DNA of 31,408 nucleotides, from contig JBFXJF010000027.1 of assembly GCA_050175155.1 (NCBI GenBank), positions 1 through 31,408 on the forward strand, given 5' to 3'. Source of the stretch: JBFXJF01 sp050175155. Its GTDB lineage: Bacteria > Bacillota > Bacilli > Tepidibacillales > Tepidibacillaceae. Numbering within the stretch: position 1 is the first letter of the stretch; the number at the start of each line of letters is the position of its first letter. The notes beneath the pieces were generated by a model that was given only the letters and a program-made list of their open reading frames with translations, made no database searches and was not told the DNA's origin. Shown here in pieces: positions 1 to 7,171 of this stretch. The position numbers and the translations under genes were made by a program.

Positions 1-90
1 TGCAAAAAAGTTTTTGAAAATTTATAATTATTAATTAACACCTGCAATTTTTGGGGGTGAGTCCAAAAAATCAACCTTTATCTATTGCAG

Positions 91-137
91 TTAAATAAAC
101 ACTTTCAGAGTTTCTGAAAGTACTAATGTTTATTTAA
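91..137. repeat. Long two-part hairpin upstream of the GGDEF gene
   Basis: An 11-bp outer arm (91-101 with 127-137) and a 7-bp inner arm (102-108 with 114-120) pair perfectly, with a 5-nt loop and a 6-nt bulge at 121-126. It is followed by a purine-rich GGAGGAG and a T-rich run, so it could be a terminator of a gene to the left or the end of a lost mobile element. The rest of 1-307 holds the promoter described separately and no gene that I can see. Confidence 0.5.
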
Positions 138-209
138 GGAGGAGCTTTTTTAGAATTTTTTAAAATTAACCGCCGTATACCAAACGGATTAGTTATGACA
201 ACTTAATAA

Positions 210-238
210 TTGCATTTCAACTTTGAATGTGATACTAT
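210..238 (+). promoter_or_regulatory. Promoter of the first GGDEF gene
   Basis: TTGCAT (210-215) and TACTAT (233-238) are separated by 17 nt. The same block, with TTGTAT and TACCAT and the same 17-nt spacer, precedes the second GGDEF copy at 16067. That conservation between diverged copies supports a real sigma-A type promoter. Confidence 0.55.
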
Positions 239-307
239 AAAAATAAGAATTTACCAATTCTTAATATATTATATATAGAGTAGTATTAAAGAAAGGAATA
301 TTGTTAT

Positions 308-1018
308 ATGAAGTTATCCTTTAAATCTAGTTTACTTCTTAGTATGCTTGTACTTGGAAGTGTATATGGATTAATTTATCATTTTATAATAATGCCCCTG
401 ATTGGTAGTGAATTATTGCATTGTTTATTACAAGGCATTATTTTTGGGTTAATAAACTATTTTATATCAATAGGTTTATATAATAAATATCATGTATTAA
501 AAAACACTAATAAATTGTTGCAGAAAAATCTTAATATAGATGAACTAACTGGCTTATTAAATAGACGGGCTTTTGATATTAATATTCAGGAGGTTTGTTC
601 TAATAGTATATATTCTATTATATTTATAGATGTTGATAATTTTAGAGCATTTAATAATAAATTTGGACATCAAACAGGTGATGTAGTTTTGCAGAAGGTA
701 AGTAATGTAATAAAAGGCTCAGTAAGAGCAAGTGATATGGTTTATAGATATGGTGGTGAGGAAATAGTTATTCTATTAAAAGATTGTGATAAAAATGTAG
801 CGTTAGAAATAGCTGAAAAAATAAGAATTAATATAAATAAGTTGGATAATACCCCTTATCCTACCATTACTATATCTTTGGGAATAGCAAGTTATCCAGA
901 GGATGGAACTGAAATTGAAAATATTATTAAGGCAAGTGATAATGCCCTTCTAAAAGCAAAAGAATTAGGTAAAAATCAAAGTTGTGTATTTTCTAAATTA
1001 GTAAAAATAACTTATTAA
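308..1018 (+). CDS. Membrane-anchored GGDEF diguanylate cyclase (copy 1)
   Basis: Predicted diguanylate cyclase making c-di-GMP from two GTP, with the catalytic domain facing the cytoplasm. Two hydrophobic segments (about residues 8-28 and 37-56) are followed by a GGDEF domain. Visible motifs are DELTGLLNRRAF (78-89), the metal-binding FIDVDNF (106-112), the active-site GGEEI (149-153) and an RxxD inhibitory-site motif, RASD (140-143), exactly five residues before it. All catalytic signatures are therefore intact, with Ile replacing the usual final Phe. At 236 aa it is short: there is no sensor domain beyond the two helices. The start follows GAAAGGA at a normal distance. A near-identical copy lies at 16144, with its promoter also duplicated. 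Both copies sit upstream of copper-storage-protein sequence (a fragment here, an intact gene there), so the unit duplicated was probably GGDEF plus csp. Confidence 0.9.
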   Translation: MKLSFKSSLLLSMLVLGSVYGLIYHFIIMPLIGSELLHCLLQGIIFGLINYFISIGLYNKYHVLKNTNKLLQKNLNIDELTGLLNRRAFDINIQEVCSNSIYSIIFIDVDNFRAFNNKFGHQTGDVVLQKVSNVIKGSVRASDMVYRYGGEEIVILLKDCDKNVALEIAEKIRININKLDNTPYPTITISLGIASYPEDGTEIENIIKASDNALLKAKELGKNQSCVFSKLVKITY

Positions 1019-1032
1019 GAATAAAATAATTT

Positions 1033-1066
1033 AAATCTGGCTGATAATAATCTGTCAGATTTTTAT
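1033..1066 (+). terminator. Terminator of GGDEF copy 1
   Basis: AAATCTGGC (1033-1041) pairs with GTCAGATTT (1054-1062), allowing one G-U pair, and a T-rich tail follows. It sits 15 nt after the GGDEF stop codon. Confidence 0.75.
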
Positions 1067-1164
1067 TCGTTATTTATTTTTATTTGAATAACGGATAATA
1101 GCAATTATTTAATGAAATTATATAGTTAAACAATAAAATTAGAAGGGTAGATAAAGAACCCAAT

Positions 1165-1278
1165 AGAAAGTGTGCAGAAGAATGTGCTATGTTTAAAGAT
1201 AATCATTGCAAAAGATGTGCAGATATTTGTCGTATGTGCGCAGAAGAATGCAAAAAAATGACTGGTGCTTTAGTTTAA
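1165..1278 (+). pseudogene. 3' fragment of a Csp/DUF326 copper-storage gene
   Basis: The frame reads RKCAEECAMFKDNHCKRCAD and continues to a GALV-stop ending, closely matching the last third of the intact csp copy at 17077. The first roughly 80 codons are gone and there is no start codon or ribosome binding site, so this is a remnant. It keeps the same downstream terminator as the 17077 gene, which shows that the two descend from one duplicated gene-plus-terminator block. Confidence 0.85.
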
Positions 1279-1288
1279 TCATTTGATG

Positions 1289-1332
1289 CTCTTGATTAAT
1301 TTTTGGTTATATAAAATTAATCAAGAGTTTTT
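1289..1332 (+). terminator. Strong terminator after the csp fragment
   Basis: A perfect 12-bp stem, CTCTTGATTAAT (1289-1300) with its complement at 1316-1327, is followed by TTTTTA. It is the same terminator as at 17435. Confidence 0.85.
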
Positions 1333-1360
1333 ATTACTATTCTAATATTCTAGCTATTGA

Positions 1361-1570
1361 GAGGATTACCATTATAGAAAGACATATATTTTTAGATTTA
1401 ATGAATTAGCTGAAAATATATCTAATAATCAAGTATTTTGCAAACCTATGAGTACTGTATGGATTTGTCTTATATGCGGTAATTTAGTATGGGATCAATG
1501 TGCGCCGGAAATATGCCCTGTATGTGGTTATCCACAGTCGTTTTATCAATTAAATTGTGAAAATTTTTAA
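1361..1570 (+). pseudogene. C-terminal fragment of rubrerythrin
   Basis: The open frame begins right after an in-frame TGA at 1358-1360 and reads EDYHYRK, then FNELAENISNNQVF, then a rubredoxin-like iron site made of ICLICG and ICPVCG. This is the layout of the end of rubrerythrin: the last ExxH helix, the linker, then a CxxC...CxxC iron site. The four-helix di-iron domain that should precede it (about 120 residues) is absent, so it cannot act as a peroxidase. An ATG at 1448 could in principle start a 40-residue rubredoxin-like peptide, but no good ribosome binding site precedes it. Confidence 0.75.
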
Positions 1571-1671
1571 ACTCAAAAAGTCTCCTTATGTCATTCTGAA
1601 CAAAGTGAGGAATCTCCAAACCGTTAGAATTATGAGATTCTTCGCTAGCGCTCAGAATGATAAGGTAGGAT
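1571..1671. repeat. Imperfect palindromic repeat, decayed MITE-like element
   Basis: It begins ACTCAAAAAGT like the element at 3214, then TCATTCTGA (1591-1599) pairs with TCAGAATGA (1652-1660), and AATCTC with GAGATT inside. The right terminal repeat is lost. Similar 'TCATTCTGAGCGAAGCGAAG' palindromes are, from memory, scattered through many Clostridia genomes. It lies between the rubrerythrin fragment and the convergent oxidoreductase gene. Confidence 0.65.
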
Positions 1672-1740
1672 TCTATTTATTTATGAATGTATGTATGAAT
1701 TTTACTTCAAATTAATGTATTATAATGATAGTTAAGCACA

Positions 1741-2832
1741 TTATATATGAAGTGGTAAACCATATGTTGACATAATAAAATTAAGTAATTTATCATGTTT
1801 TAATAGTTTAAGATTTCCATTAAATAACTTACTAATATTATATTTTGTAATTCGATTGCTACTTAAAAACTTAATAACATTTTCAATGTGGTTGTATTCT
1901 AAGTTCATCCATAATTCAAAAATAATTTTATCTTGTTTTAACTTTGAACCTAAAACAGCATCTATCATATTTTCATAACTTTCTACTTTGTTATTTACTA
2001 TACTTTGTATTGCAATTTTACCTGATACACATGAAGTATCTATTCCTGCACCATGCAAAGGTGATACTAGTCCAGCTGAATCTCCTACAAGAATTACATT
2101 GTCATATACAAGTCTATCAAGTTTTTTTATAGGACATATTCCACCTATTTTTTTTAACCTCTTATATAAGTCAATCCCCTCTTTTTGAAGAATCTTTTCT
2201 AATTCACCCCATAAATTCTTCTTAGTATTTTCAAGCAATCCGATTCCTACATTTGCTAAATTATTAGTTTTTGGGAATATCCAGTAATATCCTTTAATGT
2301 TTTCTTCCAGGCCAATTTTAAACTTACCTGATAGATTTCTAAAATCTCCTTCTAGTGTATATTGTACAGCAACAGCTGGAGCAACAGAAGAATAATTGTT
2401 AAATTTTAATGCTTTAGATGTTAATGACTCAGCACCAGTAGCATCGATTACCCAATCGTTTTCTGAAATTATTCTTTTAAGTATTTCTTTATTAATTTGA
2501 TAATTTTCTATAATATTAACACCCAAGCCCCTTGCTTCATTAGCTAATCCTTTTTGCCATTGACCTTTATCTAACATCCATATGTTTATTTTACTGTCAC
2601 ATGGAAAAGAATAGCATGATTTCAATTGAAGATCAATTTGTCTAACCTTATACAGTACACCATACTTAGGTTCACCAAATATATTTAAAGTATCAAAAAA
2701 ACCTTCAGCACAGTTTATGTTTTCACCTAATTTATTTTTTTCGTATAATGTTACTTTTAAACCAGTTTTGGCTCCTTCTATAGCAGCACTTAATCCTGCT
2801 GGGCCGCCTCCTATAACAACTATTTTTTGCAT
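1741..2832 (-). CDS. FAD-dependent oxidoreductase, geranylgeranyl reductase-like family
   Basis: Predicted flavoprotein of the NAD(P)/FAD-dependent oxidoreductase group that includes geranylgeranyl reductases; the substrate is unknown and a lipid or isoprenoid is only a guess from the family. The protein opens with the Rossmann motif VVIGGGPAGLSAA, has the INCAEGFF segment typical of this group, and ends with the second FAD-binding motif ILVGDSAGLVSP followed by HGAGID. I place the start at the ATG at 2832, just before the Rossmann strand, about 360 residues long. An in-frame ATG at 2958 would add 42 residues ahead of the FAD fold, but lacks a clear ribosome binding site. It is convergent with the rubrerythrin fragment. 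A piece of its 5' end and leader is duplicated at 12778. Confidence 0.8.
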   Translation of the reverse strand: MQKIVVIGGGPAGLSAAIEGAKTGLKVTLYEKNKLGENINCAEGFFDTLNIFGEPKYGVLYKVRQIDLQLKSCYSFPCDSKINIWMLDKGQWQKGLANEARGLGVNIIENYQINKEILKRIISENDWVIDATGAESLTSKALKFNNYSSVAPAVAVQYTLEGDFRNLSGKFKIGLEENIKGYYWIFPKTNNLANVGIGLLENTKKNLWGELEKILQKEGIDLYKRLKKIGGICPIKKLDRLVYDNVILVGDSAGLVSPLHGAGIDTSCVSGKIAIQSIVNNKVESYENMIDAVLGSKLKQDKIIFELWMNLEYNHIENVIKFLSSNRITKYNISKLFNGNLKLLKHDKLLNFIMSTYGLPLHI

Positions 2833-3005
2833 ACTTTTGCCCATCCTTAATTGTAGATTATTTATATTATTTACACCAGGTGATTTTTTATTAGGTAAAT
2901 ATAGTCGTTTAACTAATTTTATAAAAAAAACTATAAAGGGATTTCTATATATGAGCATTAATTTAGCATTATGATATGTTTAGAATATTTATAGCGATAA
3001 TGTTT

Positions 3006-3050
3006 AAGAAAGAATGTAAAAAAGTGGATAGTGCTATGTCTATGAGATAG
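3006..3050 (+). pseudogene. Last codons of another csp/DUF326 copy
   Basis: The frame reads KKECKKVDSAMSMR-stop. This matches the ECKKMSSSMSMK-stop end of the intact csp gene at 3370, not the GALV ending of the 17077 copy. Only about 14 codons survive. It shows that a second gene of the SMSMK type once lay here. Confidence 0.6.
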
Positions 3051-3058
3051 AAATTAAA

Positions 3059-3098
3059 ATCAGAAGGAAATTACTAAGACAACAAACATCTATCCCTC
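3059..3098 (+). pseudogene. Short fragment matching the copD-like gene
   Basis: About 40 nt beginning AATCAGAAGGAAAT and including ACAAACATCT match the 3' part of the copD-like gene near 9026. No frame of useful length is kept. It lies directly against the csp remnant, so two unrelated gene ends have been joined here. Confidence 0.45.
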
Positions 3099-3213
3099 AT
3101 TCTTAATTGATTCTCAACATAATTATAAATTTGTCCAAATAAATTTATATTATTAATTTTAAAAAATAATGTATAAAATCCTTTGATGTACAAATAATTA
3201 AATTATTATTATA

Positions 3214-3323
3214 ACTCAAAAAGTATAAATTCTCTTTAATGTCATTCTATGTTAGCGAAGAATCTTATAATTTAAGCATTATAGATATTTCACTGCATTT
3301 AGAATGCAATTTACTTTTTGAGT
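3214..3323. mobile_element. MITE-like palindromic element in the csp leader
   Basis: Terminal inverted repeats ACTCAAAAAGTA (3214-3225) and TACTTTTTGAGT (3312-3323) are perfect over 12 bp, and the 110-bp interior is itself an imperfect hairpin (for example TATAATTTAAG against CATTATAGAT, and CATTCTA against TTAGAATG). No coding capacity. The sequence before it (TATAAAATCCTTTGA near 3172) and after it (the AAAGGAG ribosome binding site) is continuous in the other csp copy at 17009-17070. The element therefore inserted between promoter-like sequence and gene. No clear target duplication is visible. Confidence 0.75.
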
Positions 3324-3369
3324 AACTATAATAATATAAAACTATTAAAAAAATAAAGGAGATATATCT

Positions 3370-3729
3370 ATGGGAATTGTAACAAATACGAAAAACAACA
3401 TGCAAGCATGCATAGATGCTTGTACAAAATGTGCACAAGCATGTTATGAGTGTTTTGATGCATGTTTAAATGAACCTGATCTTAATGCAAGAAAAAATTG
3501 TGTAAGTATGCTAGTTGAATGCGCTATGATGTGTCAAATGTCAGTTGCAACAATGTCAATGGGCGGACATTTTTCTCATGAACATTGTAATATATGCGCT
3601 AAAATCTGTGATAAATGTGCAGAGGAATGTGATATGTTCAAAGATGAACATTGCAAGAAATGTGCAGATATTTGTCGTATGTGTGCAGAAGAATGCAAAA
3701 AAATGTCTAGTTCTATGTCTATGAAATAG
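3370..3729 (+). CDS. Cytosolic four-helix copper-storage protein, Csp3-like (DUF326), copy 1
   Basis: Predicted copper-storage protein. In the Csp family, Cys residues lining the core of a four-helix bundle bind many Cu(I) ions. This 119-residue protein has 19 Cys, most in CxxC and CxxxC spacings such as ACIDAC, KCAQAC, YECFDAC, KICDKC and RMCAEEC, plus several Met and His. There is no signal peptide or membrane helix, so it should act in the cytosol like Csp3 rather than exported Csp1. The ribosome binding site AAAGGAG is well placed. It differs from the 17077 copy mainly at the C-terminus (SSSMSMK versus AGALV). A MITE-like element separates it from conserved upstream sequence, which could alter its expression. 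The cfa gene follows about 110 nt downstream. Confidence 0.85.
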   Translation: MGIVTNTKNNMQACIDACTKCAQACYECFDACLNEPDLNARKNCVSMLVECAMMCQMSVATMSMGGHFSHEHCNICAKICDKCAEECDMFKDEHCKKCADICRMCAEECKKMSSSMSMK

Positions 3730-3838
3730 AGCAGGTTTACATGCTCTTGGTTAATATTAAAATTACCAGGAGCTGTATTTATAAATATCATTAAAATTAG
3801 GAAAAATTTTTGTGATATAATGTTAGAAGGAGAATAAA

Positions 3839-5035
3839 ATGATTGAATTAAAAGAAAAAAGTAAATTAATTATAAATACGGATAAAATATTTTATAAGTC
3901 ATTTTTGAAAAATATTTTCCATATTCCATTTGAAATAAAATTTTGGGATGGAAAGGAAGAAAAATATGGAGAAGGCGACAGTAAGTTTAAGATAGTTTTT
4001 AACTGCCCTTTATCAAAAACAAAATTATTAAATGATCCATCTATGGCATTAGGTGAGGCTTATATGACAAATGAGATAGATATAGAGGGTAATTTACAAA
4101 ATATTATAGAGTATATTTATCAAAGTAACAAATCCATTTTACATAGCAATTCTAATAAAAATACAAGGAATAATATAAAAAATAGTATAGACAATGTCCA
4201 TTATCATTATGATATTGGAAATGAATTTTATAAATTATGGTTAGATGATACCATGACTTATTCCTGTGGATATTTTAAATCTCCTGATGATACATTAAAT
4301 GATGCACAAAGAAATAAAGTAAGTCATATTTTAAGTAAGCTAAATTTAAATAAAGGTATGACATTATTAGACATAGGCTGTGGATGGGGAGAATTAATTT
4401 TAACAGCAGCTAAAGAGTATAACGTTAAGGCAATGGGAATAACATTAAGTTCTGAACAATTCAACAAGGTAAAAGAAAGAATAAAAACAGAAGGGTTAGA
4501 AAATCTTGTAGAAGTTGAATTAATAGATTACAGAGAGATAAAAAACAAAAAATTTGACAGGGTTGTCAGTGTAGGTATGATTGAGCATGTTGGCAAGGAC
4601 TTCTTACCTGAATACTTTTCACAGGTTAAAAATTTATTAGCAGAGGAAGGAGTATCATTACTTCATTGTATTACCGGCATTAATGGTACCGGCGTTAATT
4701 CATGGATAAATGAGTACATATTTCCTGGAGGATATATACCAACAGTTAAAGAATTAATTTCATATATGTCAGAAGAAGAGTTTCACTTGACAGATGCAGA
4801 AAGCCTCAGAAGACATTATGGAAAAACACTGGAATACTGGGCGAAAAACTTTGAAAATGCATTGCCTGAAGTAGAGAAGTATTATGATGATAAATTTATT
4901 AGAATGTGGCGCTTATATTTGAATGGATGTGCTGCATCTTTTAACAGCGGCAATATAGATATCCATCAATTTTTGTTTACTAAAGGTGTTAATAATAACT
5001 TGCCTTGGACTAGAGAATATATATATTTACACTAA
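3839..5035 (+). CDS. cfa: Cyclopropane-fatty-acyl-phospholipid synthase
   Basis: Predicted S-adenosylmethionine-dependent enzyme that adds a methylene bridge to unsaturated acyl chains of membrane phospholipids. The 398-aa length is normal for the family. After an N-terminal lipid-binding part come the family motif HYDIGNEFYKLWLD (around residues 123-136), then TMTYSCGYF (138-146), the SAM-binding LDIGCGWGE (177-185), and the catalytic-region VGMIEHVG (245-252), which supplies part of the bicarbonate site in known CFA synthases. The start follows AGAAGGAG. Membrane cyclopropanation fits the envelope-stress theme of the window. A different, chopped cfa copy lies at 6856-7143. Confidence 0.92.
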   Translation: MIELKEKSKLIINTDKIFYKSFLKNIFHIPFEIKFWDGKEEKYGEGDSKFKIVFNCPLSKTKLLNDPSMALGEAYMTNEIDIEGNLQNIIEYIYQSNKSILHSNSNKNTRNNIKNSIDNVHYHYDIGNEFYKLWLDDTMTYSCGYFKSPDDTLNDAQRNKVSHILSKLNLNKGMTLLDIGCGWGELILTAAKEYNVKAMGITLSSEQFNKVKERIKTEGLENLVEVELIDYREIKNKKFDRVVSVGMIEHVGKDFLPEYFSQVKNLLAEEGVSLLHCITGINGTGVNSWINEYIFPGGYIPTVKELISYMSEEEFHLTDAESLRRHYGKTLEYWAKNFENALPEVEKYYDDKFIRMWRLYLNGCAASFNSGNIDIHQFLFTKGVNNNLPWTREYIYLH

Positions 5036-5222
5036 TTACATTTTTTAATATGCTTCTCTTTATAATATTTATTTCATTAAACCTGCGAATACTGCAGCAA
5101 GGAAAAATTTAACCTAATAGAAAAATATAATATTTTGCCAATGAGAAAATTATATTTTAAATACCTTAAAAGTCTTTAACAATTCATTGATAGTTTAATA
5201 AATTAATAATCATCATAAATTG

Positions 5223-5256
5223 AAGGTTCTGATTTTTAATGTCAGAGCCTTTTTAA
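5223..5256 (+). terminator. Terminator-like hairpin downstream of cfa
   Basis: AAGGTTCTGA (5223-5232) pairs with TCAGAGCCTT (5242-5251) with one G-U pair, followed by TTTTT. Confidence 0.75.
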
Positions 5257-5424
5257 TTGTATTAAGAATAAAAACCTTTTAAGAGGGATAGTTGATTTTG
5301 TTTTTCAACCCATGCAAAGAAAGAATATACTATAGGTTTACTTTCGAATACTGTAATTTAATTTATAATAATTATTTGTATTGTTGAATTTATTTAAAAA
5401 CATATTCTCATTGCTAAGGATAAG

Positions 5425-5454
5425 TTGAACAAATTTTTTTTATATACATATATT
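5425..5454 (+). promoter_or_regulatory. Promoter of the broken surface-type gene
   Basis: TTGAAC (5425-5430), an 18-nt spacer and TATATT (5449-5454). The block is conserved upstream of the intact copy (30418-30446), where the first element is GTGAAC and the spacer is 17 nt. Confidence 0.45.
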
Positions 5455-5503
5455 AAAATTAGATTTAAATAATAATTTAAGGAAAGGAAGTTTAGTAAAT
5501 TAT

Positions 5504-5971
5504 ATGTTTGATGCAAACAAACCTTATTTGGTTAGTAATAATATAATCAAAAAGTTAGAAACAAATAATGAAGCTGTTGCGACTGGATTTTTAGAAGTTG
5601 GTGTTTTTGAGGATGAAAGTGGTGTTCCAATAAGAGAGGCAGAAGTAAGTGTATATAGGTTTAGTATAAGGGGTATTAATGCAACTTAAGGAGAAGAAGT
5701 TCTAATTGTAACTCATACTACAGATGAAAATGGCAAAGTTTCTATTATGGAGTTACCTGTATTACATGGACCAAATATGAGTAATGAAACTGATTTTGTA
5801 CATCTTCAATATCATATGAGTGTTAATGCATTTGGCTATTATTCTGTCACCATCATTAATGTTGAAATTTTTCTTGATATAACAACTTTTTATCGTGTAA
5901 ATCTGTCACCAATTACGACGAGGGAGCCTCGAAGTGAATTTATTATAATTCCTGAAAAGCACCAAATTTAA
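5504..5971 (+). pseudogene. Surface/spore-type transthyretin-like beta-sandwich protein, nonsense-interrupted copy
   Basis: The frame matches the intact 157-aa protein at 30496 along its whole length but has TAA at 5687-5689 where the intact copy has CAA (Gln), so translation should stop after 61 residues. The codons after the stop stay open and conserved to 5971. This indicates a single recent point change, or a sequencing error, rather than long decay. The visible fold features are those of the 30496 copy: GFLEVGVFEDESGVPI followed by EAEVSVYRF. The leader, promoter and terminator are duplicated with it. A third, internally deleted copy is at 15852. Confidence 0.85.
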
Positions 5972-6016
5972 ATTAGCAAAAAATAAATATGGTTAATAAG
6001 CTGAATATATGAAATA

Positions 6017-6048
6017 AAAAATAAGACCAAGCTTAAGGTCTTATTTTT
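6017..6048 (+). terminator. Terminator of the surface-type gene copy
   Basis: A perfect 12-bp stem, AAAAATAAGACC (6017-6028) with GGTCTTATTTTT (6037-6048); the T-run is part of the stem. Related hairpins follow the other two copies (15989-16019 and 31015-31050). Confidence 0.85.
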
Positions 6049-6063
6049 AAAATATAATCTTAA

Positions 6064-6311
6064 TTAGTGTTCCATTTTTGACTCTATATCTAATGTTTTT
6101 TCAATTTCTACTTGTGTATTGTTATATCATTAAGACTGCCTAAAATATAACCATGCACATAAGGAGGCATATCCGGTATATCTTTATGAGGATTAACATT
6201 TATTATATAGTTTCTGACTACACTTGGCAGATTGTCAGTTTCAGTCAACAAAAGAGGAATATGCTTGCCTAAATGTGCAAATAAAGCACTTTTATGGAGG
6301 AAGTACTTCAT
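6064..6311 (-). pseudogene. 3' fragment of a cell-wall-binding-repeat-2-like gene
   Basis: On the minus strand the frame reads KSALFAHLGKHIPLLLTE, then NLPSVVRNYI and YVHGYILGSLNDI. It stops at TAG (6108-6110), then stays open in the same frame to KKTLDIESKMEH-stop at 6064. The pattern ALxAHLGKxxPLLLTE...LPxxVxNYI...GYxxGS resembles the CWB2 cell-wall-binding repeat, as I recall it. The 5' part of the gene is missing, and the beginning of the copD-like pseudogene is spliced directly against it at about 6294. Confidence 0.5.
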
Positions 6312-6807
6312 ATAATATCCAGTTCACTACATATTCTAACTGCAGTTATTTGGATCGGAAGCATGAAATATAGTGAATTTGCTGTCCAAGCCAGCATTAA
6401 ATAATTTAGGAGATATATGAAAGCCCATGCAGTAAATAAGTAATGCGATGAAAAAATTTTCAGTACTCACATGGACTAGTCTTATTATACTTATACTTAC
6501 AGGAATATATGCAATATATAGTAACAAAGACAAATTAACACCAGTTTTTCAAGAGTCTTCAGGTATTGTTTTATTTGTAAAGCTTATTTTAGTAGCAGTA
6601 ATGATTGTCATTTTATTTCTTAAGGTGTTTGTATATGGTCCTAAAATGAATAGCTTTATAAGTCCAGCTACACCGCAAAATCAAGAAAATCAGATGGAAA
6701 TGACTAAAACCTCAAACACTGCCAAAGTTTTATCAAAAACTCACTTATATGCTGGTATCATCATTGTTATCTTGGTAGTTATTCTTTCAGGACTACTTGA
6801 AAAATAA
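6294..6807 (+). pseudogene. CopD-like membrane protein, frameshifted copy
   Basis: A four-helix integral membrane protein of the CopD type, paralogous to the intact gene at 8640. ATG at 6294 opens a 36-codon frame (MEEVLHIISSSLHILTAV, then WIGSMKYSEF) ending in TAA at 6402-6404. An indel in the stretch matching the intact gene's CTCAAAAATTTAGG causes this. The remaining 119 codons resume in another frame at the ATG at 6448 and run to 6807. The C-terminal part lacks the first helix with its HxxxxxxWIGS segment, so it is unlikely to function alone. Downstream it is followed by the ribosome binding site and first codons of a DUF421 gene, as in the intact operon. Confidence 0.85.
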
Positions 6808-6839
6808 TTACCAATGGTAATAGTTTAGGAGGAATTACT

Positions 6840-6866
6840 TTGGATTGGAATTCATTTATGGAAGGA
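6840..6866 (+). pseudogene. First nine codons of a DUF421 gene
   Basis: After TTTAGGAGG, a TTG start and the codons for DWNSFMEG match the start of the intact DUF421 gene at 9178. Homology then stops abruptly at GGA (6864-6866), where an inverted cfa fragment begins. The operon copy was therefore cut here by a rearrangement. Confidence 0.7.
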
Positions 6867-7143
6867 CTGGTCCAGTAATACAATGTAAAACAGATATACC
6901 TCTGGGAACAAGAAGTTCATTTACCGCCTGCATGTATTTAGGCAGATTTGCTTTTCCTACATGTTCCACCATTCCAAAACTGACTACCTTATCAAATTTC
7001 TTACCGCTGCTTTCTGCAAGGGTTCTATAATCCATCAGCTTTACATCTACCTGTCCTGTTAATCCAAGTTCCTCAATTCTTTCTTTTGTTTTGTCATATT
7101 GTTCCTGGCTTAAGGTAATACCTAAAGCCTTAATTTTCTCCAT
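6856..7143 (-). pseudogene. Internal fragment of a second cyclopropane fatty acid synthase gene
   Basis: The protein KALGITLSQEQYDKTKERI, followed by DYRTLAESSGKKFDKVV and SFGMVEHVGKANLPKYM up to LHCITG, aligns with the middle of cfa at 3839 (residues about 197-283) but is clearly a different sequence. Its upstream end carries a good ribosome binding site (AGGAAGGTG) and ATG-GAG-AAA-ATT before the homology begins. About 190 N-terminal codons seem to have been deleted while the gene's start was kept. At the other end homology stops at 6867-6870, against the DUF421 start. SAM-binding motif I is missing, so no activity is expected. Confidence 0.8.
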
Positions 7144-7171
7144 ATTTCACCTTCCTAATGATTAATTTTAA

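Larger units (their letters stand above)
5036..5503. other. Intergenic region between cfa and the surface-type gene
   Basis: Holds the terminator at 5223 and the promoter at 5425, listed separately. The segment 5205-5245 resembles the 3' flank of the coat-F-like gene at 11076 (shared AATAATCATC and AAGGTTCTG), so this terminator may belong to a duplicated block. I see no gene in the rest. Confidence 0.5.

Noticed and set aside
1..307. c-di-GMP riboswitch upstream of the GGDEF gene
   Set aside because: Neither the GEMM-I nor the GEMM-II conserved core is present; only a simple hairpin and a promoter are seen.
3576..3791. 71-codon minus-strand ORF over csp
   Set aside because: Antisense shadow of the Cys-rich repeat codons of csp; repeats of HSSAH and QISAH are just TGTGCAGA-type codons read backwards.
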